From an uncultured Clostridia bacterium (GTDB lineage: Bacteria > Bacillota > Clostridia > Lachnospirales > Anaerotignaceae), in contig CAJUJJ010000016.1 in the NCBI GenBank assembly GCA_910586765.1, positions 1-64,000 on the forward strand: 64,000 bases of DNA, written 5' to 3'. The position numbers and the translations under genes are program-made. This document shows positions 45,272 to 55,100 of the stretch, in pieces (position 1 is the stretch's first letter; each line of letters opens with the position of its first letter). The notes under the pieces were generated by a model. That model was given only the letters and a program-made list of their open reading frames with translations. It made no database searches and was not told where the DNA came from.

Positions 45272-45304
45272 AATATCCTCCTTTATTTAGGAGGTATTCT
45301 TTTA
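45272..45304. terminator. Terminator between the oxidoreductase and the PII-like genes
   Basis: A stem of about 9 bp (AATATCCTCC from 45272 with GGAGGTATT ending 45298), T-rich on the right and A-rich on the left, so usable from both sides. Confidence 0.75.
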
Positions 45305-45306
45305 TT

Positions 45307-45639
45307 TTATACATCAATATTACCTGAAAATAATCCATAAACATCCTCAACAGGTAATGAAAAAACAATTCCCTTTGCAGGAGAATTCATACCCATTTCA
45401 GAAGAAATATTCATCATAATTTTTTGTTTAATTTCCCTTCTAGCAACAATCATTAAAAGTTCTTTGTCTTCATTAATTGTAATACCTAAAAATTTTGCTG
45501 CTTCCTTGCCACTTACACCATGACCATGCAAAATAGTTCCTCCAGTAGCACCTACCTTTTTTGCTGCTTCCATAGCATCAGCAGAATAGCCATGATTTAC
45601 AATAGCAATTACTAAAGCATATTCTTTATCCATACTCAT
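45307..45639 (-). CDS. PII-like nitrogen-regulator-family protein, second copy
   Basis: A 110-residue ferredoxin-fold protein of the PII family. ALVIAIVNHGYSADAMEAAKKVGATGGTILHGHG matches the first strand, helix and loop of GlnB-like proteins, but the T-loop uridylylation tyrosine of classical PII is missing. The GIVFSLPVEDVYGL end matches a family usually encoded beside DUF1538 membrane proteins. It follows the other PII-like gene by six bases. A ligand (nucleotide or anion) is plausible but unseen. Confidence 0.82.
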   Translation of the reverse strand: MSMDKEYALVIAIVNHGYSADAMEAAKKVGATGGTILHGHGVSGKEAAKFLGITINEDKELLMIVARREIKQKIMMNISSEMGMNSPAKGIVFSLPVEDVYGLFSGNIDV

Positions 45640-45645
45640 TATATA

Positions 45646-46008
45646 TTACTCCTCCTTGCCTCCACCTATTAGTGCATGAAATGATGCCATACCACTAATA
45701 CTATCTAATGGAATGGTAAAAACAATCCCTTTACCAGCTTTGTGAAATTCCATCTTTTCTTTTAATTGAGCAAATATTTTTGAAACATCATCTGCATATA
45801 TAGCAGAAATAAATACGTCTTTTTCTTCTTCATTTAATCCAAGATAATCTAATACTTCTGAACTTGCTGTTCCTTTTCCAAAACACAAAATAGAAAAATT
45901 AATATTTTGACTTTTATAATAAGACATTAATTTTTTGCTTTTTCCTCTATCTACAATAGTAATCATTAATTTTAGAGGTTTTACTTTTTTTACCTTTTTC
46001 ACATTCAT
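45646..46008 (-). CDS. PII-like nitrogen-regulator-family protein, first copy
   Basis: A 120-residue PII-fold protein beginning at ATG 46008, behind AAAGGAGG located inside the last codons of the DUF1538 gene. Pattern: LKLMITIVDRGKSKKLMSYYKSQNINFSILCFGKGTASSEVLDYLGL, then a second half ending GKGIVFTIPLDSISGM. It is clearly paralogous to the downstream PII-like protein, with the same GKGIVF-x-x-P-x-[DE] end, but carries a very basic N-terminus (VKKVKKVKP). Likely partner of the membrane protein. Confidence 0.78.
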   Translation of the reverse strand: MNVKKVKKVKPLKLMITIVDRGKSKKLMSYYKSQNINFSILCFGKGTASSEVLDYLGLNEEEKDVFISAIYADDVSKIFAQLKEKMEFHKAGKGIVFTIPLDSISGMASFHALIGGGKEE

Positions 46009-46024
46009 ATATCCTCCTTTTTCA

Positions 46025-47551
46025 TTAAAACTCAATAATATCATTATCTTCTTCTTTTTCTTTTTCATCTCTTATAGTAACATGTTCTTGTAAGTTTTTC
46101 TTGTTTTCTCCTATTGTATAAATTAAGCCCAAAGTTTGAATTGTAACAAGTGGAGTCATAGCAACCATAGCTACAATACCAAAGGCATTAGTCATAATTT
46201 CACTTCCCAATGTTTGACAAGCACCCATAGCTAATGGTAATAAAAATGTTGCTGTCATAGGGCCAGAAGCAACACCTCCTGAGTCAAAAGCAATCGCTGT
46301 AAAAATCTTAGGTACAAAACGGGATAATAATATTGCAATACTATAACCAGGTATTAAAAAATACCAAACAGGAATACCTGTTAACACTCTAACCATTGCC
46401 AAACCAACAGAAATACCAACACCACAAGATAGGCTAATAAGCATTGCTTTTTTTGTAATACTTCCACTTGTAATTTCCTCTACTTGTTTTGTTAAAACAT
46501 GAACTGCTGGCTCTGCAATTACAACAAACATACCAATAACAATTCCAAGAGGTACTAATATCCAATTATAATATAATTGAGCAATTGTGCTTCCAATGTA
46601 ATTTCCTATTTGCATAAAGCCTACATTAACTCCTGTTAGAAAGCATACTAATCCAATATAAGTATACGCTATACCAACATATATCTTTTGAATATAATGT
46701 CTTGGCAATTTTAAATAAACATTTTGGAAAATCAAAAAGAAAATAACAACTGGTGAAAGTGCTACTGCTACTTCTTTAAAATAATGAGGAAATCGGCTTA
46801 AAAATAAAAATAAAATTTCCTTTACAGTTTTTGCTGTATGTTGTACTTCTACGATATAATCTTCTGATGAAATACCAAAAAATAGGCCAAGAAATAAAAC
46901 AGCTAATATAGGGCCTACTGAACATAACGCAATTAGACCAAAGCTATCTTCTTGAGAATTTTTATCTCCACGAACAGAAGCAACACCAAGTCCTAAAGCC
47001 ATTATAAATGGCACTGTAATAGGTCCTGTTGTAACACCACCAGAATCAAAGGCAACTGCTAAAAATCTAGTTGGAGAAATATACGCTAATATAAATACAA
47101 TAATATAAAAAATAACCAATAATTTTACTAAGCTAATTTGAAATAATATACGTAATAGTGCTAATACAAGAAAACAACCAACTCCTATTGCTACACATAA
47201 TATTAATGTTATATTAGGAATAGATGGAACTTGTGTTGCTAAAACTTGCAAATCTGGTTCAGCAATCGTAATCATCATACCAAATAATAACGAAATTAAT
47301 ATTAAAAGTATCAAGTTTCTAGATTTTGTAAGCTGTGCTCCAACTCTTTCTCCCATAGGTATCATAGCAATATCTGCTCCTAATGTAAATAGCCCCATAC
47401 CTAATGTTAACAAAACAGCTCCTATTAAAAATAGAAGTATTATATACCATGGCATAGGTACAATAGTAAAACTTAAAATTAATACAATAATAACAATAGG
47501 AATAACTGATGAAAGAGATTCTAACACTTTTGATTTTAAAAATTTATACAA
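46025..47551 (-). CDS. DUF1538 two-repeat membrane protein, probable PII-controlled transporter
   Basis: A 508-residue integral membrane protein with 12 or more hydrophobic segments. It has two homologous halves, each holding an 'AEP-x-x-x-x-L' motif (residues near 82 and near 345) and an AFDSGGV-x-[ST]-GP-[IM]-T motif (near 170 and 424). Such internal duplication with a charged, glycine-rich re-entrant-like motif is typical of secondary transporters or channels. Two PII-like genes follow at once, which supports a transporter gated by a small signalling protein. Substrate unknown. Starts with TTG after GGAGG. Confidence 0.82.
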   Translation of the reverse strand: MYKFLKSKVLESLSSVIPIVIIVLILSFTIVPMPWYIILLFLIGAVLLTLGMGLFTLGADIAMIPMGERVGAQLTKSRNLILLILISLLFGMMITIAEPDLQVLATQVPSIPNITLILCVAIGVGCFLVLALLRILFQISLVKLLVIFYIIVFILAYISPTRFLAVAFDSGGVTTGPITVPFIMALGLGVASVRGDKNSQEDSFGLIALCSVGPILAVLFLGLFFGISSEDYIVEVQHTAKTVKEILFLFLSRFPHYFKEVAVALSPVVIFFLIFQNVYLKLPRHYIQKIYVGIAYTYIGLVCFLTGVNVGFMQIGNYIGSTIAQLYYNWILVPLGIVIGMFVVIAEPAVHVLTKQVEEITSGSITKKAMLISLSCGVGISVGLAMVRVLTGIPVWYFLIPGYSIAILLSRFVPKIFTAIAFDSGGVASGPMTATFLLPLAMGACQTLGSEIMTNAFGIVAMVAMTPLVTIQTLGLIYTIGENKKNLQEHVTIRDEKEKEEDNDIIEF

Positions 47552-47763
47552 TCTACTTCCTCCTTTTTTAGCTAATTATTATAAAATAAAATATCCCTTA
47601 AATCGGCATAGATAATATAAAAAGATGTCAATTCAAAGGATAAATTTTTTCTTAATTTTATAACAGATAATAAAATTAAAATTATATTTATTTTATTACT
47701 TTCATCAGTATAGCACAAATATACAAAATATTATATTATTTTTGTATATCTTTAACAGTTTCT

Positions 47764-49119
47764 TTATATTTTGTGTAACTTCCATTTACCAGAACAGTAC
47801 CTCCATATAAAACAAATAATACGAAATATCCAGTCCAAAATCATACCAATCCATACACCAATAGCACCCATTCCCCAAATTTTACCAAGAATATAACTAT
47901 TGACAATACGAAATATCCACATAGAGGCAATGGAACAAATCATTGTAAATTTTACATCATTTGCTGCACGTAAAGCATTGGGTAATGTAAATGATGCTGG
48001 CCATAAAAATATAGCACAACCACAGTGTATCCATATCAACATTTTAGCTAATTGTAATGTATCATCAGACAAGTGGTAAATTGCTAACAATAATGGTAAT
48101 ATGCAAAGTATAATAGCATTAATAGATGAAGTAAAAGCATACGATATTTTCATTAGCTTTTTAGTATAATATTCTGCTTGTGTATAATCTTGTGCACCAA
48201 CACATTGTCCTACAACTGTAATCATAGCAAGACTAATTGCTTGACCAGGAATACACCCCATAGAATCAATATTATTGGCTACTGCATTTGCTGCAATTTG
48301 TACTGTACCAAAACCAGCTATAATACCTACAACAAGTACCCTACCTAATTGAAATAATCCATTTTCTAAACCATTTGGAATACCAATATGTAATATCTTT
48401 TTAATCATTTCTCTATTTAATTGAACTTTTAATTGTGGTTTTATATATATTTGGTTTTTAGGATTACAAATTAAATATAATATAATAATAGATGCTAATA
48501 AACGAGCAATCAATGAAGGAATAGCTACACCAGCAATACCTAAATGCAGTAAAAATATAAAAAAAGCATTTCCTCCAATATTAATGATATTCATTAAAAA
48601 TGATAACATCATAGAAACTTTTGAGTTGCCCATAGAACGAAATAATGCCGAACATGAATTATAAATTGCTAAAAATGGATAAGAAATAGCTGTAATATTC
48701 AAATAAATAATAGCATTTTCCATAACTTCTGTTTCAATTTCTCCAAATAATAATTTTAAAATAGGTCTTTTCCATAATAGTATTATTGTCATAACTATAA
48801 TAGAAATAATTATTGTAATAATTAAAAGCTGATAAGCAGATAAACATGCTTGCTTTCTATCTTTTTTTCCTATAAATTGTGCTGAAACAACAGCACCTCC
48901 TGTTGCTAATGCAGCAAAAATATTAATGATTAAAACATTAATCATATCTACAAGTGAAACTCCAGATACTGCTGCCTCTCCTGCTACAGAAATCATCATA
49001 ACATCTGCCATACCTACTGTTACAGCTAATATTTGTTCTATAATTAAAGGTATAATCAATTGATAGATTGCTTTGTTAGTAAATAATTCTTTTTGTTTTA
49101 TTTCTAGTATTTCTGTCAT
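47764..49119 (-). CDS. MATE-family multidrug/sodium-driven exporter
   Basis: A 451-residue, 12-span exporter. The N-terminal half has the MATE pattern LIIPLIIEQILAVTVGMADVMMISVAGEAAVSGVSLVDMI and the GG-x-x-x-x-AQ-x-x-G block (ATGGAVVSAQFIGKKD); the second half repeats it with GQCVGAQDYTQAEYY. Substrates cannot be told from sequence. Its ATG lies 44 bases inside the end of cbiL in another frame, so the two are translationally coupled. Possible export of a tetrapyrrole or corrinoid is speculation from this context only. Confidence 0.93.
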   Translation of the reverse strand: MTEILEIKQKELFTNKAIYQLIIPLIIEQILAVTVGMADVMMISVAGEAAVSGVSLVDMINVLIINIFAALATGGAVVSAQFIGKKDRKQACLSAYQLLIITIIISIIVMTIILLWKRPILKLLFGEIETEVMENAIIYLNITAISYPFLAIYNSCSALFRSMGNSKVSMMLSFLMNIINIGGNAFFIFLLHLGIAGVAIPSLIARLLASIIILYLICNPKNQIYIKPQLKVQLNREMIKKILHIGIPNGLENGLFQLGRVLVVGIIAGFGTVQIAANAVANNIDSMGCIPGQAISLAMITVVGQCVGAQDYTQAEYYTKKLMKISYAFTSSINAIILCILPLLLAIYHLSDDTLQLAKMLIWIHCGCAIFLWPASFTLPNALRAANDVKFTMICSIASMWIFRIVNSYILGKIWGMGAIGVWIGMILDWIFRIICFIWRYCSGKWKLHKI

Positions 49120-49828
49120 AATTTAATCCTTCTTTTTCATTTACTTTTTTATCTTTAATAATAATAGTAGTAAAATATCCTGTATATTCTGGAAATTCTT
49201 TTAAAGAAAAATATCTTTTCTCTGTTTTCATACCGCAATTTTCAACCATATAGCAATCAAATTTATTTTCATTTTGCAAAAGAAATTGCTTTATATTTTG
49301 GAATGATTTTCCCACTTTCATTAATACTTTTGTTCCAGATAACGACAAAACACATTCTATATCGTATGAAGCAGGAATAATATGAAGTAGTTCATCTCCT
49401 TCTGTTAAACTAATACCCATTGCAGAGGAAACAGAACAAAAAGAAGGAACACCAGAAATCATTTTAGCTTGTCCTCCACTTTTCTCTACTATTTTGTGGA
49501 TATACATATAAGTTGCATAGATAGAAGGGTCACCTAATGTTAAAAATGCCACATCATTATTTTCTAAATATTGTAAAATAATATCTCCTCCTTCTTTATG
49601 ATACTTTCTTAGTAATATTTTATCCTTTGTCATAGGCATAAATATTTTAACAATTTCTTTCTGTGTCAATTCAGGTATAGCTTGTATTACAATATCATAA
49701 GCAACAAAATTTCCTGTTCCACTATCTGGTATTGCAATTATATTACATTTCTTAATACATTCTACTGCTTGGTATGTTAAAAATTTAGGGTCACCTGCAC
49801 CAATACCAACACCATACAATATTCCCAT
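49076..49828 (-). CDS. cbiL: Precorrin-2/cobalt-factor II C20-methyltransferase
   Basis: SAM-dependent methylation at C20 of (cobalt-)precorrin-2 on the way to cobalamin. A 250-residue tetrapyrrole methylase: YGVGIGAGDPKFLTYQAVECI is the N-terminal SAM-site loop, FLTLGDPSIYATYMYI the central motif, and ISGVPSFCSVSSAMGISLTEGDELLHIIPA the third block. The last 25 residues (from about 226) lie beyond the usual family end and overlap the MATE start. It acts right after the CbiK step if the chelatase works on factor II. The other cob genes are not nearby. Confidence 0.9.
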   Translation of the reverse strand: MGILYGVGIGAGDPKFLTYQAVECIKKCNIIAIPDSGTGNFVAYDIVIQAIPELTQKEIVKIFMPMTKDKILLRKYHKEGGDIILQYLENNDVAFLTLGDPSIYATYMYIHKIVEKSGGQAKMISGVPSFCSVSSAMGISLTEGDELLHIIPASYDIECVLSLSGTKVLMKVGKSFQNIKQFLLQNENKFDCYMVENCGMKTEKRYFSLKEFPEYTGYFTTIIIKDKKVNEKEGLNYDRNTRNKTKRIIY

Positions 49829-49862
49829 ATTACATTTTCTCCTTATATTTTACTAATATTTT

Positions 49863-49901
49863 AATAGCTCCTTACTGATTTCCTTCAATAAAGGAGCTAT
49901 T
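49863..49901. terminator. Hairpin between the three-gene operon and cbiL
   Basis: AATAGCTCCTT (49863-49873) pairs perfectly with AAGGAGCTATT (49891-49901) over a 17-base loop, about 10 bases after the flavodoxin-like gene. It separates the operon from cbiL. The tail is AT-rich, not a pure U-run. Confidence 0.65.
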
Positions 49902-49911
49902 CCTTAATAAA

Positions 49912-50982
49912 TTAATTATATTTTATTTGTATTGTTTCTAAAATATGATTTGCAAAATCTTTCGCCTTTTTATTTATACCATCTATTTTTTGTATACTGT
50001 TAGGGTCATTTGCTGTTTCTAGCAAAGCAAAACGAGAAGGAAGTATAAATGTTTTATTCATGTTTAAGGCACTAATTAACTGTTCTGCTACTAAGTCTCC
50101 ACCACTATAGCCAGATACAATTATACCAAAAATATACTTCTCATAAAATCTAGTTTTGCGAAACAAAGCAGTTAGACGATTAATAAAGGCACATAAATTT
50201 GCACTAACTGCATCATTGTAATTAGGACAAAGTAATATAAGTGCATCACAATCTAATATTGCTGGATAAACTTCATCAACAATTACTCCACCATAATAGC
50301 AATTTGATTTAGAACTAAAGTGCATACACATAGTATAGGGACAACCAGAACAGTCTTGAACACTACCATTTCTCAATGAAATTTCTTTAATATCACAGTT
50401 AGTTAAATGTTGTTTTACCATGTTCCAAAGTTGCGATGTATTAGAAGTTTTAAAATTGCTTGCATGAAGTACTAATATTTTAGATTGCTTTTTTCTAACA
50501 GGCGTAAAAGATAATACTTGTTCTATTAATACTCTTGCAGATTTTTCATAAGCTCCCATATAATCTGTTTCCAATATTTTCGCTTGTACATTAAAATTTT
50601 GTAGTGAAGCTGTGGCTTCAACAAGAGGTTTTCCAGGAAATGTACAACCAGCTTGATTTGCAGTAAACGCAAATTCCCTTGCAATAGATTTCGTAAATAA
50701 TTCACTTTCTCCATCTACAATAATTCCAGCTACAGAATTCTCTAATAAATTAATATTCATTCTTAATTTCTTCAAAAAACGAAAATATTCTAAATTTATA
50801 CCAGAAATCCCTTGAGAAATAGCAAAAAGAATTTTTTTGTTTTGTAAATTTTCAAACTTCTCCTCTTTTGTAATTTTTTCATAAGAAATATTTGATAATG
50901 CTTTTTCTAAAATTTGTTCTAATCGTTTTGTCTTTTGTTTGTCCTCACAATGAGGTTGTACTAAAATCAATTCATTTTTCAT
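49912..50982 (-). CDS. Flavodoxin-fold NADPH-dependent FMN reductase-like protein with N-terminal extra domain
   Basis: A 356-residue protein. The C-terminal half (about 165-330) is a flavodoxin fold: ILVLHASNFKTSNTSQLWNMV binds FMN phosphate, CSGCPYTMCMHFSSKSNCYYGG holds a C-x-x-C-x-x-x-C cluster typical of iron-sulfur flavoproteins, and LILLCPNYNDAVSANLCAFINRL matches the isoalloxazine loop. The N-terminal half (about 1-150) is a second alpha/beta domain I do not recognise, with FAISQGISGINLEYFRFL. Start ATG 50982 behind GGAG; it overlaps the upstream gene by 4 bases, so strongly coupled. Probably an electron-transfer or reductase partner of the dehydrogenase-like neighbour. Confidence 0.75.
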   Translation of the reverse strand: MKNELILVQPHCEDKQKTKRLEQILEKALSNISYEKITKEEKFENLQNKKILFAISQGISGINLEYFRFLKKLRMNINLLENSVAGIIVDGESELFTKSIAREFAFTANQAGCTFPGKPLVEATASLQNFNVQAKILETDYMGAYEKSARVLIEQVLSFTPVRKKQSKILVLHASNFKTSNTSQLWNMVKQHLTNCDIKEISLRNGSVQDCSGCPYTMCMHFSSKSNCYYGGVIVDEVYPAILDCDALILLCPNYNDAVSANLCAFINRLTALFRKTRFYEKYIFGIIVSGYSGGDLVAEQLISALNMNKTFILPSRFALLETANDPNSIQKIDGINKKAKDFANHILETIQIKYN

Positions 50983-52166
50983 ATTATATTCTCCAAATTT
51001 TGAAATGCTTTTTCTATACGACAATATAGTTGTTCTGGCAAAGGTAAACTTTCTATTTCTAAACCTAATTTTGTTGTTCTATTTTTACAACCCATATAAA
51101 CACCACCTAAAAAATTAGAACTATAATGCCATTTTCCTTGTAATGTCAATATAAGAGAAATAGCAGCAGAAGAAAGTGCTGGTGCAATATAAGGTTTAAA
51201 TCCTAGTTCTCTTGTTCTAATATTTGCTTCTATAGTAAGCATTGTTAGTTCTTTTGAAAGTTCGTCGTCGTAATTTTCAATACTATTTGCAATAATTAAA
51301 TCTTGTCCATGAGGACCAAATGCTCTACCTTCTTTTAAAAAAGATTGAAAACGTTTATCTTTTTTTGCAAAATAAGCCGCTCTTGCATTCATAACACCAA
51401 GCCCATAACCTTGTATTTGTTCTGGTAAGAGTCCCTTGCCATCAAATTTACCTTCTTCATCTTCATTACTAGATAAAAATGCAGATTTACATAATGGGTC
51501 TACTGGGTCAGATATTACAGCAAATAAACCAGAAAATTGTTTTTCTCTTGCTTGTTTTGCAAAATTGTTTACAATAGTTTTATTAGCTTCAAACTGTGCC
51601 ATACGTACATCTTTTATATCTGAGCCAATAGGAGGAATTCCTTTTGAAGCACAAAATACAAACACATCACAGTCAAATAAATGTTCTTGGTCTATAATTT
51701 CTATTTCTGGCAAACAATTATATTCCCAAGGAAATGTTGTCTGGTTCATTTCATATTCCCATCTTTTGCATACTGTTTCATTCACATCACAAATGCCAAT
51801 AGTGTCAATGCAATCTTTTCCAAGAAGTTTTAATCCTATTAGTACAGTACTTCCTACATCACCTAATGCTAATATATGAACTTTTTTCTTTTTTATAAAT
51901 ACTAAATCATTTTCTTCTTTATTCCATTGTTCCAAACTTTTATGAACTATATTAACACAAGTAATACTTTCTTTTTGAATAAAAGCATCTTTCATTCTTT
52001 TAGGTAACTGGTTATATCCGTTATTCATATAATTTGTGCTAAGCCATTTTACACTTTCTTGTGTTAATAACATTTCTGGATAGGTTGCTAAAAAACGGCC
52101 TTTTGACTTCTGGATATCTCTTTTAACTCCAACAATAATGCTACTTTCTCTTTCTAACCATTCCAT
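50979..52166 (-). CDS. Lactate/malate dehydrogenase-like NAD(P)-binding protein
   Basis: A 395-residue protein. Residues 1-90 are unlike known dehydrogenases. A Rossmann fold starts near 95 (VHILALGDVGSTVLIGLKLLG, with an acidic strand end IGICDVNE). VFCASKGIPP and AVISDPVDPLCKSAF parallel the 'G-x-x-[R/K]' and 'N-P-V-D' blocks of LDH/MDH, but Asn is replaced by Asp in DPVD. RAFGPHGQDLIIANS resembles the catalytic His loop (G-x-H-G). The substrate-specificity Arg residues are not obvious, so classical lactate or malate oxidation is uncertain. It lies 22 bases after the 1,623-residue gene. Confidence 0.72.
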   Translation of the reverse strand: MEWLERESSIIVGVKRDIQKSKGRFLATYPEMLLTQESVKWLSTNYMNNGYNQLPKRMKDAFIQKESITCVNIVHKSLEQWNKEENDLVFIKKKKVHILALGDVGSTVLIGLKLLGKDCIDTIGICDVNETVCKRWEYEMNQTTFPWEYNCLPEIEIIDQEHLFDCDVFVFCASKGIPPIGSDIKDVRMAQFEANKTIVNNFAKQAREKQFSGLFAVISDPVDPLCKSAFLSSNEDEEGKFDGKGLLPEQIQGYGLGVMNARAAYFAKKDKRFQSFLKEGRAFGPHGQDLIIANSIENYDDELSKELTMLTIEANIRTRELGFKPYIAPALSSAAISLILTLQGKWHYSSNFLGGVYMGCKNRTTKLGLEIESLPLPEQLYCRIEKAFQNLENII

Positions 52167-52188
52167 CTATAACACCTCACTTTTTTCA

Positions 52189-55100
52189 TCACTTTATTAA
52201 TCCACTTAAACGAACCAGTTTTTCAATGTCATTTGCAATATATATAGATGGTGCTAAATGATAATCATAACTCAAGCATCCTCCTTTATCTGGGCAACTT
52301 GGATGAATAATTACTTCACTTAATCGATTTAATGTTAAATTTCTTTCATATTCTTTTTGATATTCTTCTTCTAATATAGTCATAATATCTCTCGCATTTT
52401 CTAATGCTGTCATAGATAAACGATATATTGCCTCTTTTGTAGCCTCTTTTAAAAATCCTGGCATAACATAAGGTAATATCAAGTTAATAGAATTTAACAA
52501 ATTTGCTTTCAATTTTTCTTTTCGTTGTACACTATCTCCTCCAATAAAAGGATAAATAGTAGACTCTACAAACCAAGCACGTAAAGAAGGTATAAAATAT
52601 AAACTTTGTACTTTTCTATTCTGAATATCCATAAGATCTTTTCCCCTACCAGAAAGAACACCAACAATAATACGTTCAATTTCTATATTTTCTGCTTTCA
52701 ATAATGGGTCTAATTCTTTAATACGATATCCTTTATGTAATAAGTCATCTACTAATATAACAGGTCTATGAAATGATTTAATTGTCTTTGCCTGATTTTT
52801 TAATGGTGAATAGTTAGGATATTCTGTAATCTTAAAATTTTTCAATTCAGAATGATATGTTTTTTCTGTATGAAGAACTTTTGTTACAGTATTAGGAATT
52901 ACCATTCCTCTTAAAATTTTACCAAAAGGTACACACATAGCAGAACCTAACTTTCTAACAGGTAGAGGTTCACTTGGTACACCATTTGCCTTCGTAATCA
53001 ATTCTACTAATCTATGGTGCATTATACTAGAATGAAACGACAAAACTAAATTTCCTGGATAAAGTTGAGTCATAGCCCTTTGCAATTTATTGTGTGTTTC
53101 ATCTAATGTATCAAGTACTCTTTCATTTCTATTAAAAGGCTCTTTTATGACAGTTTCCATATTTTGTATAAACGCAATAGGATTTTTCATATCTACTACA
53201 AATATAGGTCGTTCTGATAATTCTTCATTTAATTGATAAAAACCTTGTTGTTCTAAAACAATATGTACCTTTTTATTTATAAATCCAATTTCTGGGCTAA
53301 ATACACAATATGTATAGTCTTTTGCCAGTGCACTTGCCAATGTTTCTGTTAATAAAATTTGTTCTGCATTTCTAATTTTTGTATTTTTAGAAACATATAG
53401 TCCTGTTACAAGGAGAATACGTCCAGAAGTATTTTCTCTAATATGGTTTGCAATTTCCATACTTTTAAATTCTTGATATAATTTTAATGTTGTTAAAGAG
53501 CAGCATATAGATACCCCTACAATTTCTCCATTCATATTACCATCACGAATTACAGCAAAAAGTGCGTCTGGTCTATCCATAGCAAAACGAATTCCTTCTT
53601 GATTTTCATGCTTATAAGAAAACTCAAGCAATTCATTTTTTAAAGAATATGTTAATCTTTCAAACAATTCAATTTGTATCGTTTTTGCATGAAGAATTTG
53701 TTTATATTGAGGTTCTCTCAAATATAAACTATTTTCATAAATATAATTTTGTGCTACTGGGTCAATTAAAGTAGAAATATCTCTATTGTCATCTATATTT
53801 TCTCTAATCCTAGTAGAACTAATATCTTCTAAATGTACAGGTAATTTCAATTTTAGAATACTTCCTGAAATTTTACTATCTAAATTACTATCTTCTCCTT
53901 CTTTTTGATGTGTTTGACTTTCCCTTAAAAATAAAATATGATTAAATGTTTGTATAGAATGTTCTACTGGTGGTACTTTATAAGAAGATGCGTTTTCTAC
54001 TACATCACTACCAGCTACCATATATACTTCTTTTTCTGGAAATAATTCCTTTAGCTGTTTTAAATCATCGGGATTAGCAATATTTACTGGAATATTATCA
54101 GGAAATAAATATATATTTTCTTCATTTGCTATAGACATTGTTACAATTTCACGACGTATCATATGAGGTTGTGTTTTTTTAGACCAAGAAAATTCGTCTA
54201 ACGCTAAATATACAATAAATCCCATATCCCTTATTTCCCTTGCAATTCCCTTATGACCTAATGAGAAAGGGTCAAATGTTCCTGGAAAAAATGCAACTTT
54301 ATTAGGCTCTTCAAAATCAAATTTTTTATAAGAAAATAAATAGTCTCCTATAAAACGATATATATAATTCAAAGAAGCTGCATTATAGAAAAAGGATAAT
54401 TCAGATATTTCTTTATTTTCAAGTAATGTTGTAATTTTTTTAGCCATCATTTTAAAAACATCTTTTTTCTCTTTTAATGAAAGTAATGTACTACCAAATA
54501 AATATTGTCCTATTACTAAAACAGCCTCTTGACTTACTGTTTCATTATAATTTGCTAAACCACCCAAAATCATACCTAATATAATTTTCTTACGTTCTTC
54601 ATATTTTTGATTGTTCTCTTGAAAATGTTGTTTATATACACCATAATGTTGTAATATAATGCCTAATGTATCAAGCGTAAGACAAACAACACGAGCATTT
54701 GTACTAATTAAAAGACGTTTTAAATCACTTATAAACTCATCTAGTTCATCTGGATGAAGATAAAGTGCAAATTCTCCTAAATATTGAGGAATATATTTTG
54801 AAAACTCATACTCTCCAATTTCAAGACCTTTCGTTAATTCGATAACAATTTCATTTCTTTGTGCTAATGTCAATAGTGGTGCAATTTTTACTAAGGCATT
54901 ACCTGCGTTATGACGTACAGCTACTCTTTCACTTACCTTTACCAAGTTAGAAAAATGTGTCGCAATTTGTAAAACAGACATATCCTTATCTAAATCTACT
55001 CTATCTAAAAGCCATTCTATATTTACAGATTTTATTATCCATGGTGTAGCTACTTTTGTATTTTCTAAAAATATTTCAGATACTATAGAATTTTCTTCAT

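Noticed and set aside
47552..47763. TTGACA-containing stretch before the DUF1538 gene
   Set aside because: A TTGACA is present on the minus strand, but no convincing -10 box lies at the right distance.
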